Below, in pieces: positions 25,307-33,936 of a stretch of DNA of 64,000 bases. Source of the DNA: Dyella sp. ASV21. Its GTDB lineage: Bacteria; Pseudomonadota; Gammaproteobacteria; Xanthomonadales; Rhodanobacteraceae. The notes under the pieces are model-generated. The model had not been told where the DNA came from. It searched no databases and worked only from the letters and a program-made list of their open reading frames with translations. A program made the translations under genes and the position numbers. The stretch spans positions 108,408-172,407 of the forward strand of contig NZ_JAELTT010000001.1 in NCBI RefSeq assembly GCF_016428975.1, in the 5' to 3' direction. Numbering within the stretch: position 1 is the stretch's first letter; each line of letters opens with the position of its first letter.

Positions 25307-27613
25307 ATGACCCGATTGAAGACCCGACCGCTGTTGGCGGCCTGCCTGCTGGCGACCATGGGCAGTGCCCTGGCCGCGAACGATCACGGCCAGGGCAGCC
25401 CGATGCTCGGCTTCACCGCGCAAGGCACCAGTGACCAGCAGAGCCTGGAGCAGCGTTTCGATGCCTTGCTCGACCCCGCTGAACAGCGCGAATGGCTCAA
25501 GCTGATGTCGGCCGAACCCAACCAGGTGGGCTCACCGCACGACAAGGCCAATGCGGAGTTCATGCTGGCCAAGTTCCGGGAGTGGGGCTGGGATGCCCAT
25601 ATCGAAACCTTCGACGTGCTGTACCCCACGCCCAAGAAAGTGGCGCTGGAGCTGCAGGGGCCGCACCCCTATACGGCCAAGCTGCATGAGCCGGCGGTGC
25701 AGGGCGACGCCACGTCCGGCATCGAGAAGGATGTGCTGCCGCCATACAACGTCTACGGCGGCGATGGCGACGTCACCGCGCCCCTGGTGTACGTGAACTA
25801 CGGCATGCCGGACGACTACAAAGAGCTGGCGCGGCGCGGCATCGATGTGCGCGGCAAGATCGTCATCACCCGCTACGGTGGCGGCTGGCGCGGCCTCAAG
25901 CCCAAGCTGGCGCAGGAGCACGGCGCCGTGGGGTGCCTGATCTATTCCGATCCGCGTAACGATGGCTATGGGGCGGGCGACACCTATCCGGACGGTGGCT
26001 GGCGCCCCGCTGACGGTGTGCAGCGCGGTTCGGTAGCCGATATGCAGCAATACCCGGGTGACCCGCTCACCCCGGGCATCGGTTCCACGCCGGACGCCAA
26101 GCGTCTGGCACTGAAGGACGCCAAGACCATCCTGAAGATTCCGGTGCTGCCCATTTCCTACGCCGATGCCACGCCGTTGCTGCAATCGCTCACCGGCGAT
26201 GTGGCGCCAGCCGGTTGGCGTGGTGCGCTGCCGCTCACGTATCACGTGGGGCCGAGCAATGCGCCGGTGCATCTCACGGTGCTATCCAACTGGGGCCAGA
26301 AGCCCGTGTACGACGTGATCGCCACGCTCAAGGGTTCCACCGAGCCAGACCAGTGGGTGGTGCGCGGCAACCACCACGATGGCTGGGTGTTCGGTGCGTG
26401 GGACCCCCTCTCGGGCAACGTGGCGTTGCTGGCCGAGGCCAAGGCCATCGGCACGCTGTACAAGCAGGGCTGGCGCCCCAAGCGCACGCTGGTCTACGCC
26501 AGCTGGGATGGCGAAGAACCGGGACTGCTCGGCTCCACGGAATGGGCCGAAACGCATGCCAAGGAGTTGCAGCAGAAAGCCGTGCTCTATCTCAACTCCG
26601 ATACCAACGGCCATGGTTTCCTCAATGCCGGTGGCAGCCACTCGCTGCAGCATCTGGTGAACGAGGTGGCGGCTGGCGTCGCCGATCCGGAAACCAAGGC
26701 CAGCGTGCTCGATCGCATGCGTGCGCGCTTGCTGGTCGATGGCAACGGCAAGGATGCGCGCCCGTCGACCAAGGAAGACGCCGCCGTGGCGGAGAAGGGC
26801 GGTGACGTGCCGATCGGGGCGCTGGGCTCGGGCTCGGATTTCAGCGCGTTCCTTGAGCACCTGGGCGTCGCTTCGCTGGATCTGGGCTTTGGGGGCGAGA
26901 ACGACAGCGACGGCGTGTACCACTCGGCCTACGACTCGTTCGATCACTACGTACGCTTTGGCGACCCCACCTTCCAGTACGGGGTGGCGCTGTCCAAGGT
27001 GGCTGGCCACATCATGCTGCGTACCGCCGACGCCAGCGTGGTGCCGTTGCGCTTTGGCGACTTCAGCGACACGCTGGACCGTTACGTGGCCCAGTTGCAC
27101 AAGCTGATCGAGGACACGCGCAAGGACACCGACAAGCAGCACAAGCTGCTCGATAGCGGCGCTTATGCGCTGGTGGTCGATCCGGCGCGGCCGGTACAGC
27201 CGCCTGCGCGCGATTCGGATGTCGGTGCCGTGCAACTGGACCCGCTCGATCAGGCAGCCAAACAACTCAAGCAAAGCGCACAGGCCTACGAGGCCGCGTA
27301 CAACGCGCGAGCCGCCACCGGCTTCGACCTGCCCGCCGCGCAGCTGCGCGAACTGAATGCGTTGATGGCGCAGATGGAGCAGGCTTTGTCCGATCAGGCC
27401 GGTTTGCCGGGGCGCCCCTGGTTCAAGCACATGATCTACGCGCCGGGCCTGCTTACCGGCTACGAAGTAAAGACCGTGCCGGGTGTACGCGAGGCGCTGG
27501 AGGCGCGTCGTTGGGATGAAGCCAGCCAGTACGCCACGGTGACGGCCAAGGTGCTGGATCGCTACCGCGCCCAGCTCGACCGACTCACGGCGATGCTCAA
27601 GAAGACCTCCTGA
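25307..27613 (+). CDS. exported M28 metallopeptidase (glutamate carboxypeptidase II/PSMA-like)
   Basis: 768 residues with a signal peptide (1-24, ending SALA). Layout follows glutamate carboxypeptidase II: a PA domain (GKIVITRYGG, AVGCLIYSDP around 190-215), the M28 catalytic domain and a C-terminal TfR-like dimerisation domain. Zinc ligands are visible: His/Asp in GNHHDGWVFGAWDP, the Glu pair in WDGEEPGLLGS, Asp in LNSDTNG and His in YHSAYDSFDHY. It should remove C-terminal residues from periplasmic or extracellular peptides. The start at 25307 has GGGGAG about ten bases upstream; a Met nine codons earlier would spoil the signal peptide. Confidence 0.9.
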   Translation: MTRLKTRPLLAACLLATMGSALAANDHGQGSPMLGFTAQGTSDQQSLEQRFDALLDPAEQREWLKLMSAEPNQVGSPHDKANAEFMLAKFREWGWDAHIETFDVLYPTPKKVALELQGPHPYTAKLHEPAVQGDATSGIEKDVLPPYNVYGGDGDVTAPLVYVNYGMPDDYKELARRGIDVRGKIVITRYGGGWRGLKPKLAQEHGAVGCLIYSDPRNDGYGAGDTYPDGGWRPADGVQRGSVADMQQYPGDPLTPGIGSTPDAKRLALKDAKTILKIPVLPISYADATPLLQSLTGDVAPAGWRGALPLTYHVGPSNAPVHLTVLSNWGQKPVYDVIATLKGSTEPDQWVVRGNHHDGWVFGAWDPLSGNVALLAEAKAIGTLYKQGWRPKRTLVYASWDGEEPGLLGSTEWAETHAKELQQKAVLYLNSDTNGHGFLNAGGSHSLQHLVNEVAAGVADPETKASVLDRMRARLLVDGNGKDARPSTKEDAAVAEKGGDVPIGALGSGSDFSAFLEHLGVASLDLGFGGENDSDGVYHSAYDSFDHYVRFGDPTFQYGVALSKVAGHIMLRTADASVVPLRFGDFSDTLDRYVAQLHKLIEDTRKDTDKQHKLLDSGAYALVVDPARPVQPPARDSDVGAVQLDPLDQAAKQLKQSAQAYEAAYNARAATGFDLPAAQLRELNALMAQMEQALSDQAGLPGRPWFKHMIYAPGLLTGYEVKTVPGVREALEARRWDEASQYATVTAKVLDRYRAQLDRLTAMLKKTS

Positions 27614-27637
27614 TCCGCCGGTAAAGGGACACGGTGA

Positions 27638-27678
27638 GGGTGGGTTGATGGTCGACGCAGCGCGACCTCAACTCACCC
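27638..27678. terminator. hairpin between M28 and GIY-YIG genes
   Basis: An 11-base stem with one mismatch (GGGTGGGTTGA/TCAACTCACCC), extended inside by GGTCG/CGACC, sits between convergent genes and can end transcripts from both sides. Confidence 0.5.
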
Positions 27679-27689
27679 GGGCTGGCGGT

Positions 27690-27989
27690 TCATGCCGGCA
27701 ACGCACTGTCAGCACCCGCCTGGAGATAGGCGAGCTTGCGCTGCTTGGGCAGGCGTTTGATTTCCCATTCGGCGCGCGATGCCTGCGAACGATTGGCATA
27801 TGGCCGTGTGCCGAGTAGGCGCGTGGGTGGATGCGAGCGTGTGTAGCGCGCGCCCTTGCCGGCCGCATGGGCCTGGTAGCGCGCTTCGACGTCGTTGGTG
27901 ATGCCTGCATAGTACGAACCATCCTGGCACTCGATCAGGTACAGCCACCAGGTGATGTCAGCGGCGGTGGAGGCGGAGTCGGGCGTCAT
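27690..27989 (-). CDS. GIY-YIG domain protein (UPF0213 type)
   Basis: 99-residue single-domain GIY-YIG protein. The motif appears as [19 protein letters not shown] (GIY is here LYL, YIG is YAG) at residues 15-33, followed by the conserved Arg region [15 protein letters not shown] and Glu in [11 protein letters not shown]. Length and form match the small UPF0213/YhbQ family, nucleic-acid nucleases of unclear cellular role. Confidence 0.87.
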   Translation of the reverse strand: MTPDSASTAADITWWLYLIECQDGSYYAGITNDVEARYQAHAAGKGARYTRSHPPTRLLGTRPYANRSQASRAEWEIKRLPKQRKLAYLQAGADSALPA

Positions 27990-28055
27990 CGGGGCAGCAC
28001 AAAGGCGGGTGGGTACACCCGCGCAGTGTCGCGCATCGATGACCTCGATGCGACC

Positions 28056-28520
28056 TCAATAGGTGGCAGCGCGCAACTTGGTGTTGGCGAACAGCGCCAC
28101 GATCCAGCCGAACAGCAACATCGCCGCCAGGTTGGCAACGAAGCTGAAGGTGCTGAAATGGGGCGGGGCGTGCAAGGCCGAGAACGGCACCACCAGATAA
28201 TTCATCACCGCAAAGATCACCACGCCGTAGCCGATGCCCCACCACGGCCATTGCGGCGAGCGGGCGATGCGCTTGCGGGTAAGCAGCACATAGATGGCGG
28301 CGATCACGATGGACATGCCCCACTGCAGCAGCATGCCGAGCGCCGCCTCGTTCCAGCCACCGGTCAACGAGACTTTGCCGAGTACGCCACCGGCGATGTA
28401 CTTGAGAATGACGACGGGGTTGTAGCCGCTGATCAGCGAGGCCGCACCGACATCGAGCGTGCCCGCGACAAGACCGCCCCACACGGTGGCGGCAAGAACA
28501 GGGTGGCGCGTGCGGGGCAT
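28056..28520 (-). CDS. four-helix membrane protein of unknown function
   Basis: 154 residues from the ATG at 28520, chosen because GGAG lies about six bases upstream. Four hydrophobic segments (roughly 10-35, 60-80, 95-115, 130-147). The stretch ISGYNPVVILKYIAGGVLGK resembles conserved glycine-rich turns in YagU/DUF1440-type proteins, but I am not sure of the family. Leftward, divergent from the 2H phosphoesterase gene at 28651. Confidence 0.65.
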   Translation of the reverse strand: MPRTRHPVLAATVWGGLVAGTLDVGAASLISGYNPVVILKYIAGGVLGKVSLTGGWNEAALGMLLQWGMSIVIAAIYVLLTRKRIARSPQWPWWGIGYGVVIFAVMNYLVVPFSALHAPPHFSTFSFVANLAAMLLFGWIVALFANTKLRAATY

Positions 28521-28650
28521 GGCGGTCTCCGGCAGAGGGAAGTATTCCAGCAATGGCACGACAGCTCGCGCACTCTAGTCCCTGCGGCACCCAAGGGCGA
28601 TATGACTTTCCACACATCTCCAGTGCGCCGGTGCGGTTAGCATCGGCGGC

Positions 28651-29307
28651 ATGTTGCTTTCCGATCCCCTGGCCGGCCCCGCTGAAACGCAGGTGGCCGA
28701 CGTACGCGATTACCCCGAGTGGCACAAAGGGCGGGCGCGTTACGGCGCGTGGGTCGCACTGATCGAACAGCCGGCGCTGTTGGCGTACATCGACATCTGC
28801 CGGCACCGCCTGCGCGATCTATTGCACCCCTGCCCACAGCGCCAGCCGCACCTGACGGTATTCGTCTGCGGCTTTCAGCAGCCGGCGCGCGTGGAGCACG
28901 ATGACTTCCCGCCCGACGCCTTGGCTCGGCAGATCGCATGCCTGGAGCATGACATGGCCGCTCCCTGCGAGTTGCCGCTGGCGCCACCGGACAGTTTCGC
29001 CAGCGCGGCCTTTATTCCCGTGGGCGATCCGCAACGGCGGCTCGCTCGATGGCGGCAATCGCTCGGTCAGGTGAGCGCGGAAATCCGTCAGTCCCCGTAC
29101 GTGCCGCACATCACGTTGGGGCTTTATCGGCAACGGGTGAGTGCGGCGGTGCTGCGCCAACGCCTCGGTGCGTTGGAGGCGCCAACGATGGCGCTCGATA
29201 TGACACGGTTGGTCTATGTCACCTATGCGGCCAGCGAGCTATTCGGCGCCCTGCAGGTGCAGCACAGCGTGCCGATGCGTATGCCTGCGTCTGCAGGCAC
29301 GTCTTGA
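28651..29307 (+). CDS. 2H phosphoesterase (2'-5' RNA ligase-like)
   Basis: 218 residues with the two HxTx motifs of the 2H fold, HLTVFVCG near residue 67 and HITLGLY near residue 150. Family members hydrolyse cyclic phosphodiesters or 2'-5' bonds in RNA. The spacing between motifs is normal. It is directly upstream of a second 2H gene (29454) on the same strand, with about 146 bases between; the two are only distantly alike. Confidence 0.78.
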   Translation: MLLSDPLAGPAETQVADVRDYPEWHKGRARYGAWVALIEQPALLAYIDICRHRLRDLLHPCPQRQPHLTVFVCGFQQPARVEHDDFPPDALARQIACLEHDMAAPCELPLAPPDSFASAAFIPVGDPQRRLARWRQSLGQVSAEIRQSPYVPHITLGLYRQRVSAAVLRQRLGALEAPTMALDMTRLVYVTYAASELFGALQVQHSVPMRMPASAGTS

Positions 29308-29453
29308 ACCGGCGAGGGGGGTGTAGCAACTGGATCGTCGATGGATACGTCGTTGTTCCTCTACGTGGCGGCAAGCCCCGGCGCACCGATGCACCGGGCG
29401 AGGGCATTACAATGCCCATCTTCTTGGCTTTTTTCCGAGCGCCTTCGCTATCC

Positions 29454-30059
29454 ATGTGTCCCGGCAGTCACGATCTTTTCTCTCCGCAGGCAGACCTGCT
29501 CGGCGGCGCCGCGCCCGCGCAGATCCATCGCCTGTTCTTTGCCTTGTTGCCGGATACGGGTGTTGCCGGCCAGATCCAGGCTGCCGGCGACGGCGCGGCG
29601 CGCGAGCAACAGCTGCGGGCACGCATGATCCGTCCCTCGCGCTATCACCTCACGCTGCATTTCCTGGGTGATTACCCGATGCTGCGCCAGGACATCGTCC
29701 ATGCCGCCATGGCCGCCGCGGGCAAGGTAAGGGCGCAGCCGTTTGAGTTGGTGTTGGACCAGACCGCCGGTTTCCATGGCCGCGAGCCGCCCTGCGTGCT
29801 GCGTTGCAGCCAGGTGCCTGACGCCTTGCAGGCGTTTTGGCAGGGCCTGCGCCAAGCGCTCGTGCTCGCTGGCGTGGGTGCCCATCTGTCGCGCAGTTTC
29901 ACCCCGCACGTCACCTACGCGTACCACCGCGGTGCGGTGCCACCGTCGGCTCCGACGGCCCCGATCCACTGGCGGGTGCAGGGCTTTTCCCTGTTGCATA
30001 GCGTGGTGGGTGGCGGCGAGTACCAGACGCTGGGCCACTGGGACTGGGGCCACGACTGA
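29454..30059 (+). CDS. thpR: RNA 2',3'-cyclic phosphodiesterase ThpR
   Basis: 201 residues. The ThpR pattern is good: RLFFALLPD near residue 26, then HLTLHFLGD (first HxTx) and FTPHVTYAY (second), with GGGEYQTLGHW at the end. It opens 2',3'-cyclic phosphates on RNA. The start is uncertain: an ATG at 29412 has a better-placed GAGG upstream and would add 14 residues, but TACAAT at 29408-29413 could instead be a -10 element, leaving 29454 as start. Confidence 0.83.
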   Translation: MCPGSHDLFSPQADLLGGAAPAQIHRLFFALLPDTGVAGQIQAAGDGAAREQQLRARMIRPSRYHLTLHFLGDYPMLRQDIVHAAMAAAGKVRAQPFELVLDQTAGFHGREPPCVLRCSQVPDALQAFWQGLRQALVLAGVGAHLSRSFTPHVTYAYHRGAVPPSAPTAPIHWRVQGFSLLHSVVGGGEYQTLGHWDWGHD

Positions 30060-30146
30060 GCCGCGCTGGGCGCGTGCGTGATCCTCCCCGGCCAGCCCCG
30101 GATCGGTACATACTCACCGCTCCTTTCGACGCCGGTGAGACGCTCC

Positions 30147-31544
30147 ATGCTGAAGACCTTGCTCGCTACCTTGCTGCCTTTGGCCATCGCCGTGCCTGCG
30201 CAGGCGGCCGCACTGGATGCCAACCAGGCTACCGCGCGGGACATCTTCAGCCACTTGATTGCGTACAAGACCGAAGTGGGGCAGGCACAGGTGCCCGTGA
30301 TGGCCAACTACCTGGCGGACAAGTTCCGCGCGGCCGGCTTCCCCGATTCGGACATTCATATCATCCCGCATGGCGAAACCGCTGCCATGGTGGTGCGCTA
30401 TCGCGGCAATGGCAGCGGCGGCAAGCCCATCGCGCTGATGGCGCACATGGATGTCGTCACCGCCAAGCCGGAAGACTGGCAGCGCGACCCGTTCACCCTG
30501 ATCGAGGAGAACGGGTATTTCTACGGACGCGGCACCGAGGACATCAAAAGCGGTGTCACCGTGCTGGCGGCCAACTTTATTCGCCTGAAGAAAGAAGGCT
30601 TCGTGCCCACGCGTGATCTCATCATCGTCTACACCGGCGATGAAGAAACCACGCAGGACACCATGGACGACCTGGTCAAGAACCATCGCGACCTGGTCGA
30701 CGCCGAGTTCGCGCTCAATACCGACGCCGGTGGCGGCGAGTTGGGCGAGAACGGCAAGCCGCTGGTGTACGGGCTGCAGACCGCCGAAAAGGCCTATGCC
30801 AGCTTTGAGTTGACCACGCGCAATGCAGGCGGTCACAGCTCGCTGCCGCGCAAGGACAATGCCATCTACGAGCTGGCCGACGCTCTGAAGAAAGTGCAGG
30901 CCTATCAGTTCCCGGTCATGTGGAACGACACCACCATCGCATCGTTCAAGGCGCTGGGCGCCACCACCCAGGGCAAGGTGGGGCAGGCCATGCGCGATTT
31001 CGCCAGCAATCCGCATGACGCAGCCGCTGCCGCGGTGCTCGCGGATGAACCATCGGAAGTGGGTAAGACGCGCACCACCTGCGTAGCGACCCTGTTGCGC
31101 GGCGGCCATGCCGACAACGCATTGCCGCAGTCCGCGACCGCCACCATCAATTGCCGCGTGTTTCCTGGCGTGGCGATCGATAGCGTGCGCCAGACCTTGC
31201 AGGACCAGGTCGGCCCCAAGGTGGAAGTGACCCTGGTCGGCAAGGCGATCACCAGCGAAGCCTCGCCGCTGCGTCCGGATGTGGTGGCCGCCGTGACCAA
31301 GGCCGTGCATAGCATTCGCCCGGGCGTGGCGGTGACGCCGGTGCAGGAGTCGGGTGCCACCGATGGCATCTATTTCCGCGCGGTAGGCATTCCCACGTAC
31401 GGCGTCGGCGGCTTGTTCATGAAGAACAGCGACGCGTTTGCCCATGGCCTCAACGAGCGCATTCCGGTCAAATCGTTCTACGACGACCTGGCCTACTGGC
31501 ATGTACTGCTCACCACGCTGGCCGGTCCCCCTGTGACCCAGTGA
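30147..31544 (+). CDS. exported M20 family metallopeptidase
   Basis: 465 residues with a signal peptide (1-21, ending AQAA). Zinc ligands of the M20 family are all seen: AHMDVV (His and Asp), GRGTEDIKSGV (bridging Asp), TGDEETT (catalytic Glu pair), NTDAGGG (Asp) and AHGLNER near the C-terminus (His). The dimerisation lid lies between about 215 and 330 with GGHSSLP. It is a carboxypeptidase or dipeptidase acting in the periplasm. Second exported metallopeptidase in this region, after the M28 enzyme. Confidence 0.88.
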   Translation: MLKTLLATLLPLAIAVPAQAAALDANQATARDIFSHLIAYKTEVGQAQVPVMANYLADKFRAAGFPDSDIHIIPHGETAAMVVRYRGNGSGGKPIALMAHMDVVTAKPEDWQRDPFTLIEENGYFYGRGTEDIKSGVTVLAANFIRLKKEGFVPTRDLIIVYTGDEETTQDTMDDLVKNHRDLVDAEFALNTDAGGGELGENGKPLVYGLQTAEKAYASFELTTRNAGGHSSLPRKDNAIYELADALKKVQAYQFPVMWNDTTIASFKALGATTQGKVGQAMRDFASNPHDAAAAAVLADEPSEVGKTRTTCVATLLRGGHADNALPQSATATINCRVFPGVAIDSVRQTLQDQVGPKVEVTLVGKAITSEASPLRPDVVAAVTKAVHSIRPGVAVTPVQESGATDGIYFRAVGIPTYGVGGLFMKNSDAFAHGLNERIPVKSFYDDLAYWHVLLTTLAGPPVTQ

Positions 31545-31632
31545 ACGTTCTGTTGATGTGCCCAAATGCATGCTGCGGTTTACCCTGAGTGGGCGCAGAA
31601 TGGCGTCCCTACACCTGTCACGGAGTACGTAT

Positions 31633-32400
31633 ATGCGTCCGACCGCTCTCGCAGTGCTGGTAGCCCTGGCTTTCCCTGTTACCGCTGCGCTGGCTGATGC
31701 GCCGGCGTCGTCGGGCACCCCCGCCTATGTCACCGCCGCCGTGAACGATGCGGCGCGCAAGGACGATGCCGTCAACGACCAACGCCGCAAGATCGCCGAC
31801 CTGATGACCTTCGCCGAGGTGAAGCCGGGCCAGGCGGTGGTAGACCTGATTCCAGGCAGCGGTTACTTCACCAAGGTCTTCAGCGGCGTCGTGGGACCCA
31901 AGGGTCGCGTCTACGCGGTGTGGCCCAACGAATACGGCATGGAGGCCAAGTCCGACGTACAGGCGTCCAAGGCCCTGGTGGCCAACCCTCACTACGCCAA
32001 CGTCGGCGTGCTGATGGTGCCTGCCAAGGAGTTCAAGACGCCGGAGAAGGTGGACGTGGTGTTCACCTCGCAGAACTACCACGACTACCCGGACAAGTTC
32101 ATGGGTAACGTGGACCCGGTCACCTTCGACAAGCAGGTGTTCGATTCGCTCAAGCCCGGGGGCTTGTTCGTGATCGTCGATCACGTGGCCGAGGCGGGCT
32201 CGGGCATGCGCGATACCGACACGTTGCATCGCATCGATCCGGCCATCGTGCGCAAGCAGGTGGAGTCGGTGGGCTTTGTGTTCGATGGCGAGAGCAGTGT
32301 GCTGCGCAACCCCGCCGATCCACACACCATCAAGGTGTTCGACAAATCCATCCGTGGTCACACCGACCAGTTCGTCTATCGTTTCCGCAAGCCTGGATAA
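31633..32400 (+). CDS. exported methyltransferase-fold protein (second copy)
   Basis: 255 residues; GGAG about nine bases before the ATG at 31633. Signal peptide through about residue 22 (TAALA before DAPA). The methyltransferase fold shows VVDLIPGSGYFTKVFSGVVG near residue 68 and SLKPGGLFVIVDHVAEAGSG near 175, then DTLHRIDPAIV, which matches LHRISEDYMI in the 22333-23136 protein. The two are clearly paralogous in layout. As with that protein, SAM use outside the cytoplasm is not established, so the reaction is unknown. Confidence 0.8.
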   Translation: MRPTALAVLVALAFPVTAALADAPASSGTPAYVTAAVNDAARKDDAVNDQRRKIADLMTFAEVKPGQAVVDLIPGSGYFTKVFSGVVGPKGRVYAVWPNEYGMEAKSDVQASKALVANPHYANVGVLMVPAKEFKTPEKVDVVFTSQNYHDYPDKFMGNVDPVTFDKQVFDSLKPGGLFVIVDHVAEAGSGMRDTDTLHRIDPAIVRKQVESVGFVFDGESSVLRNPADPHTIKVFDKSIRGHTDQFVYRFRKPG

Positions 32401-32410
32401 TCGTTTGACT

Positions 32411-32617
32411 GTGTTGTCGCAAGCGCCGACCACGGAGGGCGCACAGGCGCCCTCCAACGATCCACCACCGGTTCGCCCGCAGCGTCCCGACGACGAGGAT
32501 TGCTGCGGGCAGGGCTGCGTGCCCTGCATCTTTGATCTTTACGATGAGGCCATGGGCCGCTACCGCGAAGAACTCGCGGCATGGCAGGCGCGTCACCCCG
32601 GCCAGTCGCCCGCGTAG
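32411..32617 (+). CDS. small oxidoreductase-like domain protein
   Basis: 68 residues if started at the GTG at 32411; TTG at 32405 or 32414 are alternatives and no strong RBS favours one. The second half is the short oxidoreductase-like (PF09791-type) motif: PDDEDCCGQGCVPCIFDLYDE, with the CCxxGCxxC cysteines, then an amphipathic YREELAAW helix. Preceded by a Pro-rich low-complexity stretch. The motif suggests metal or cluster binding; function not known. It begins ten bases after the methyltransferase-fold gene and may be co-transcribed. Confidence 0.65.
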   Translation: MLSQAPTTEGAQAPSNDPPPVRPQRPDDEDCCGQGCVPCIFDLYDEAMGRYREELAAWQARHPGQSPA

Positions 32618-32648
32618 GCTCGCCTGGGCGCAGCGGATCGGGCCAACC

Positions 32649-33743
32649 CTAGGGCGCGGGCGCCGGCATGAACTGGAACGAGGGCGTATCGACGAATTGC
32701 GCCGATACCTCTCCGCTATAAACCTCGCCATGCGCCAGGGTGAGTTTTTTCACCGGTGCTCCCGGCTTGAAGTCGAGCTGGTGCAGGTTCACCCAGAAGG
32801 TGTTGGGCCGCGTCGCGGAATCAAAGTAATAGACCAGGTTTTTCTGGTCGGACACCGTGCGCCATATGGTCGATGAAATATTGGGTTGCCCTGGCGTGGT
32901 AATGCCTAGCGGCACGCTCACCGCACGCTGCACGCTCATGACCTCGGCAACCGCCTGATAGGCGTAGGACTGCTGCGGCACGCCCACGATGTAGTTGGGC
33001 GCCAGCTTCTTGGGCACGGCGTCGAGCAGGAACGAGGCGCGCGCAAAGCGATCGGCGGCACGGTTGGTGCCCGGCAGAAAGGTAAGCCCGCCGATGGTCT
33101 TCCAATACTCGTTGATGGCCAGCTGCTCCTCGTAGATCGGCGAGTTGGTCATCACCTTGTATTGCCGGCCGTGATGGATCACCAGCTTGCCGTCGACGTA
33201 TTCGAGAATGGCCGAGTCGCCACTGGCGTCGGACATCGACAAGTGCAGCGTCAGTGGCTTTCCGTTGGGCAAGGGCGGCGCAATGATCTGGAACGGCTCC
33301 TTGGCCAGTACCTTCACCGCCTCGTCGACCGTGGCGAAATTGTCCAGCACGTATTGGCCCCACAGGCTGATCGACACGTGCGGGCGCTGGGGATCGGGTT
33401 TGCCGTAATCCGTTTCGGCCAGATAGAGCGCATTGATCACCAGCCCCTTTTCGTTCATGCCATCGGTGCTGCCGATGTCGTAACCGGCCGTGATGAGGCT
33501 GCCATAGCGTGACGTCCAATGCGGCGAGTGAGGGCCGGCTTGGCCGTCGCGCTTGATGCCGGCGGGAAACACCCAGAGGTTGGACTGCATATCCTCGGCC
33601 CAATCCATATTGCGGCCCGTGATGACGGTGTTGTCGTCGCCCACGTAGAGCGTGCGTGTGCAGGCGTAGCCGACCGATGCGGCCAATGAAGCCGTCAACG
33701 CGGCGGACAGGGCGACAAGGGCAAGGTAGGGGCGGCGGCTCAT
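32649..33743 (-). CDS. exported Ntn linear amide hydrolase (choloylglycine hydrolase family)
   Basis: 364 residues. The signal peptide should be cleaved just before Cys28 (VGYA then CTRTLYVG), exposing the N-terminal nucleophile Cys typical of penicillin V acylase/bile salt hydrolase relatives. Other family marks: TGRNMDWAEDM (Arg/Asp of the pocket), then DGMNEKGLVINALYL and the Asn/Arg region MTNSP and ANRAADRF. Substrate could be an N-acyl amino acid, acyl-homoserine lactone or penicillin V; the sequence does not decide. It is divergent from the creatininase-like gene, 193 bases away. Confidence 0.86.
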   Translation of the reverse strand: MSRRPYLALVALSAALTASLAASVGYACTRTLYVGDDNTVITGRNMDWAEDMQSNLWVFPAGIKRDGQAGPHSPHWTSRYGSLITAGYDIGSTDGMNEKGLVINALYLAETDYGKPDPQRPHVSISLWGQYVLDNFATVDEAVKVLAKEPFQIIAPPLPNGKPLTLHLSMSDASGDSAILEYVDGKLVIHHGRQYKVMTNSPIYEEQLAINEYWKTIGGLTFLPGTNRAADRFARASFLLDAVPKKLAPNYIVGVPQQSYAYQAVAEVMSVQRAVSVPLGITTPGQPNISSTIWRTVSDQKNLVYYFDSATRPNTFWVNLHQLDFKPGAPVKKLTLAHGEVYSGEVSAQFVDTPSFQFMPAPAP

Positions 33744-33936
33744 GGCGGCGATCCGGCAGGGGCGGTGAACGATTCCGCGCAACAAACCACGCCCTGCATG
33801 AAGGCACCGTGTAGCGCGACAGCGCAGCCCCTCGTCGCCTGCGCGCGGATACGGCAAGCTATGCCACTCAGAGCGGAGCATGGCGGCGATGTCGCCCGCG
33901 CCATCGCTCCTTGGAATGCCATCAGGATGTCGCCCC

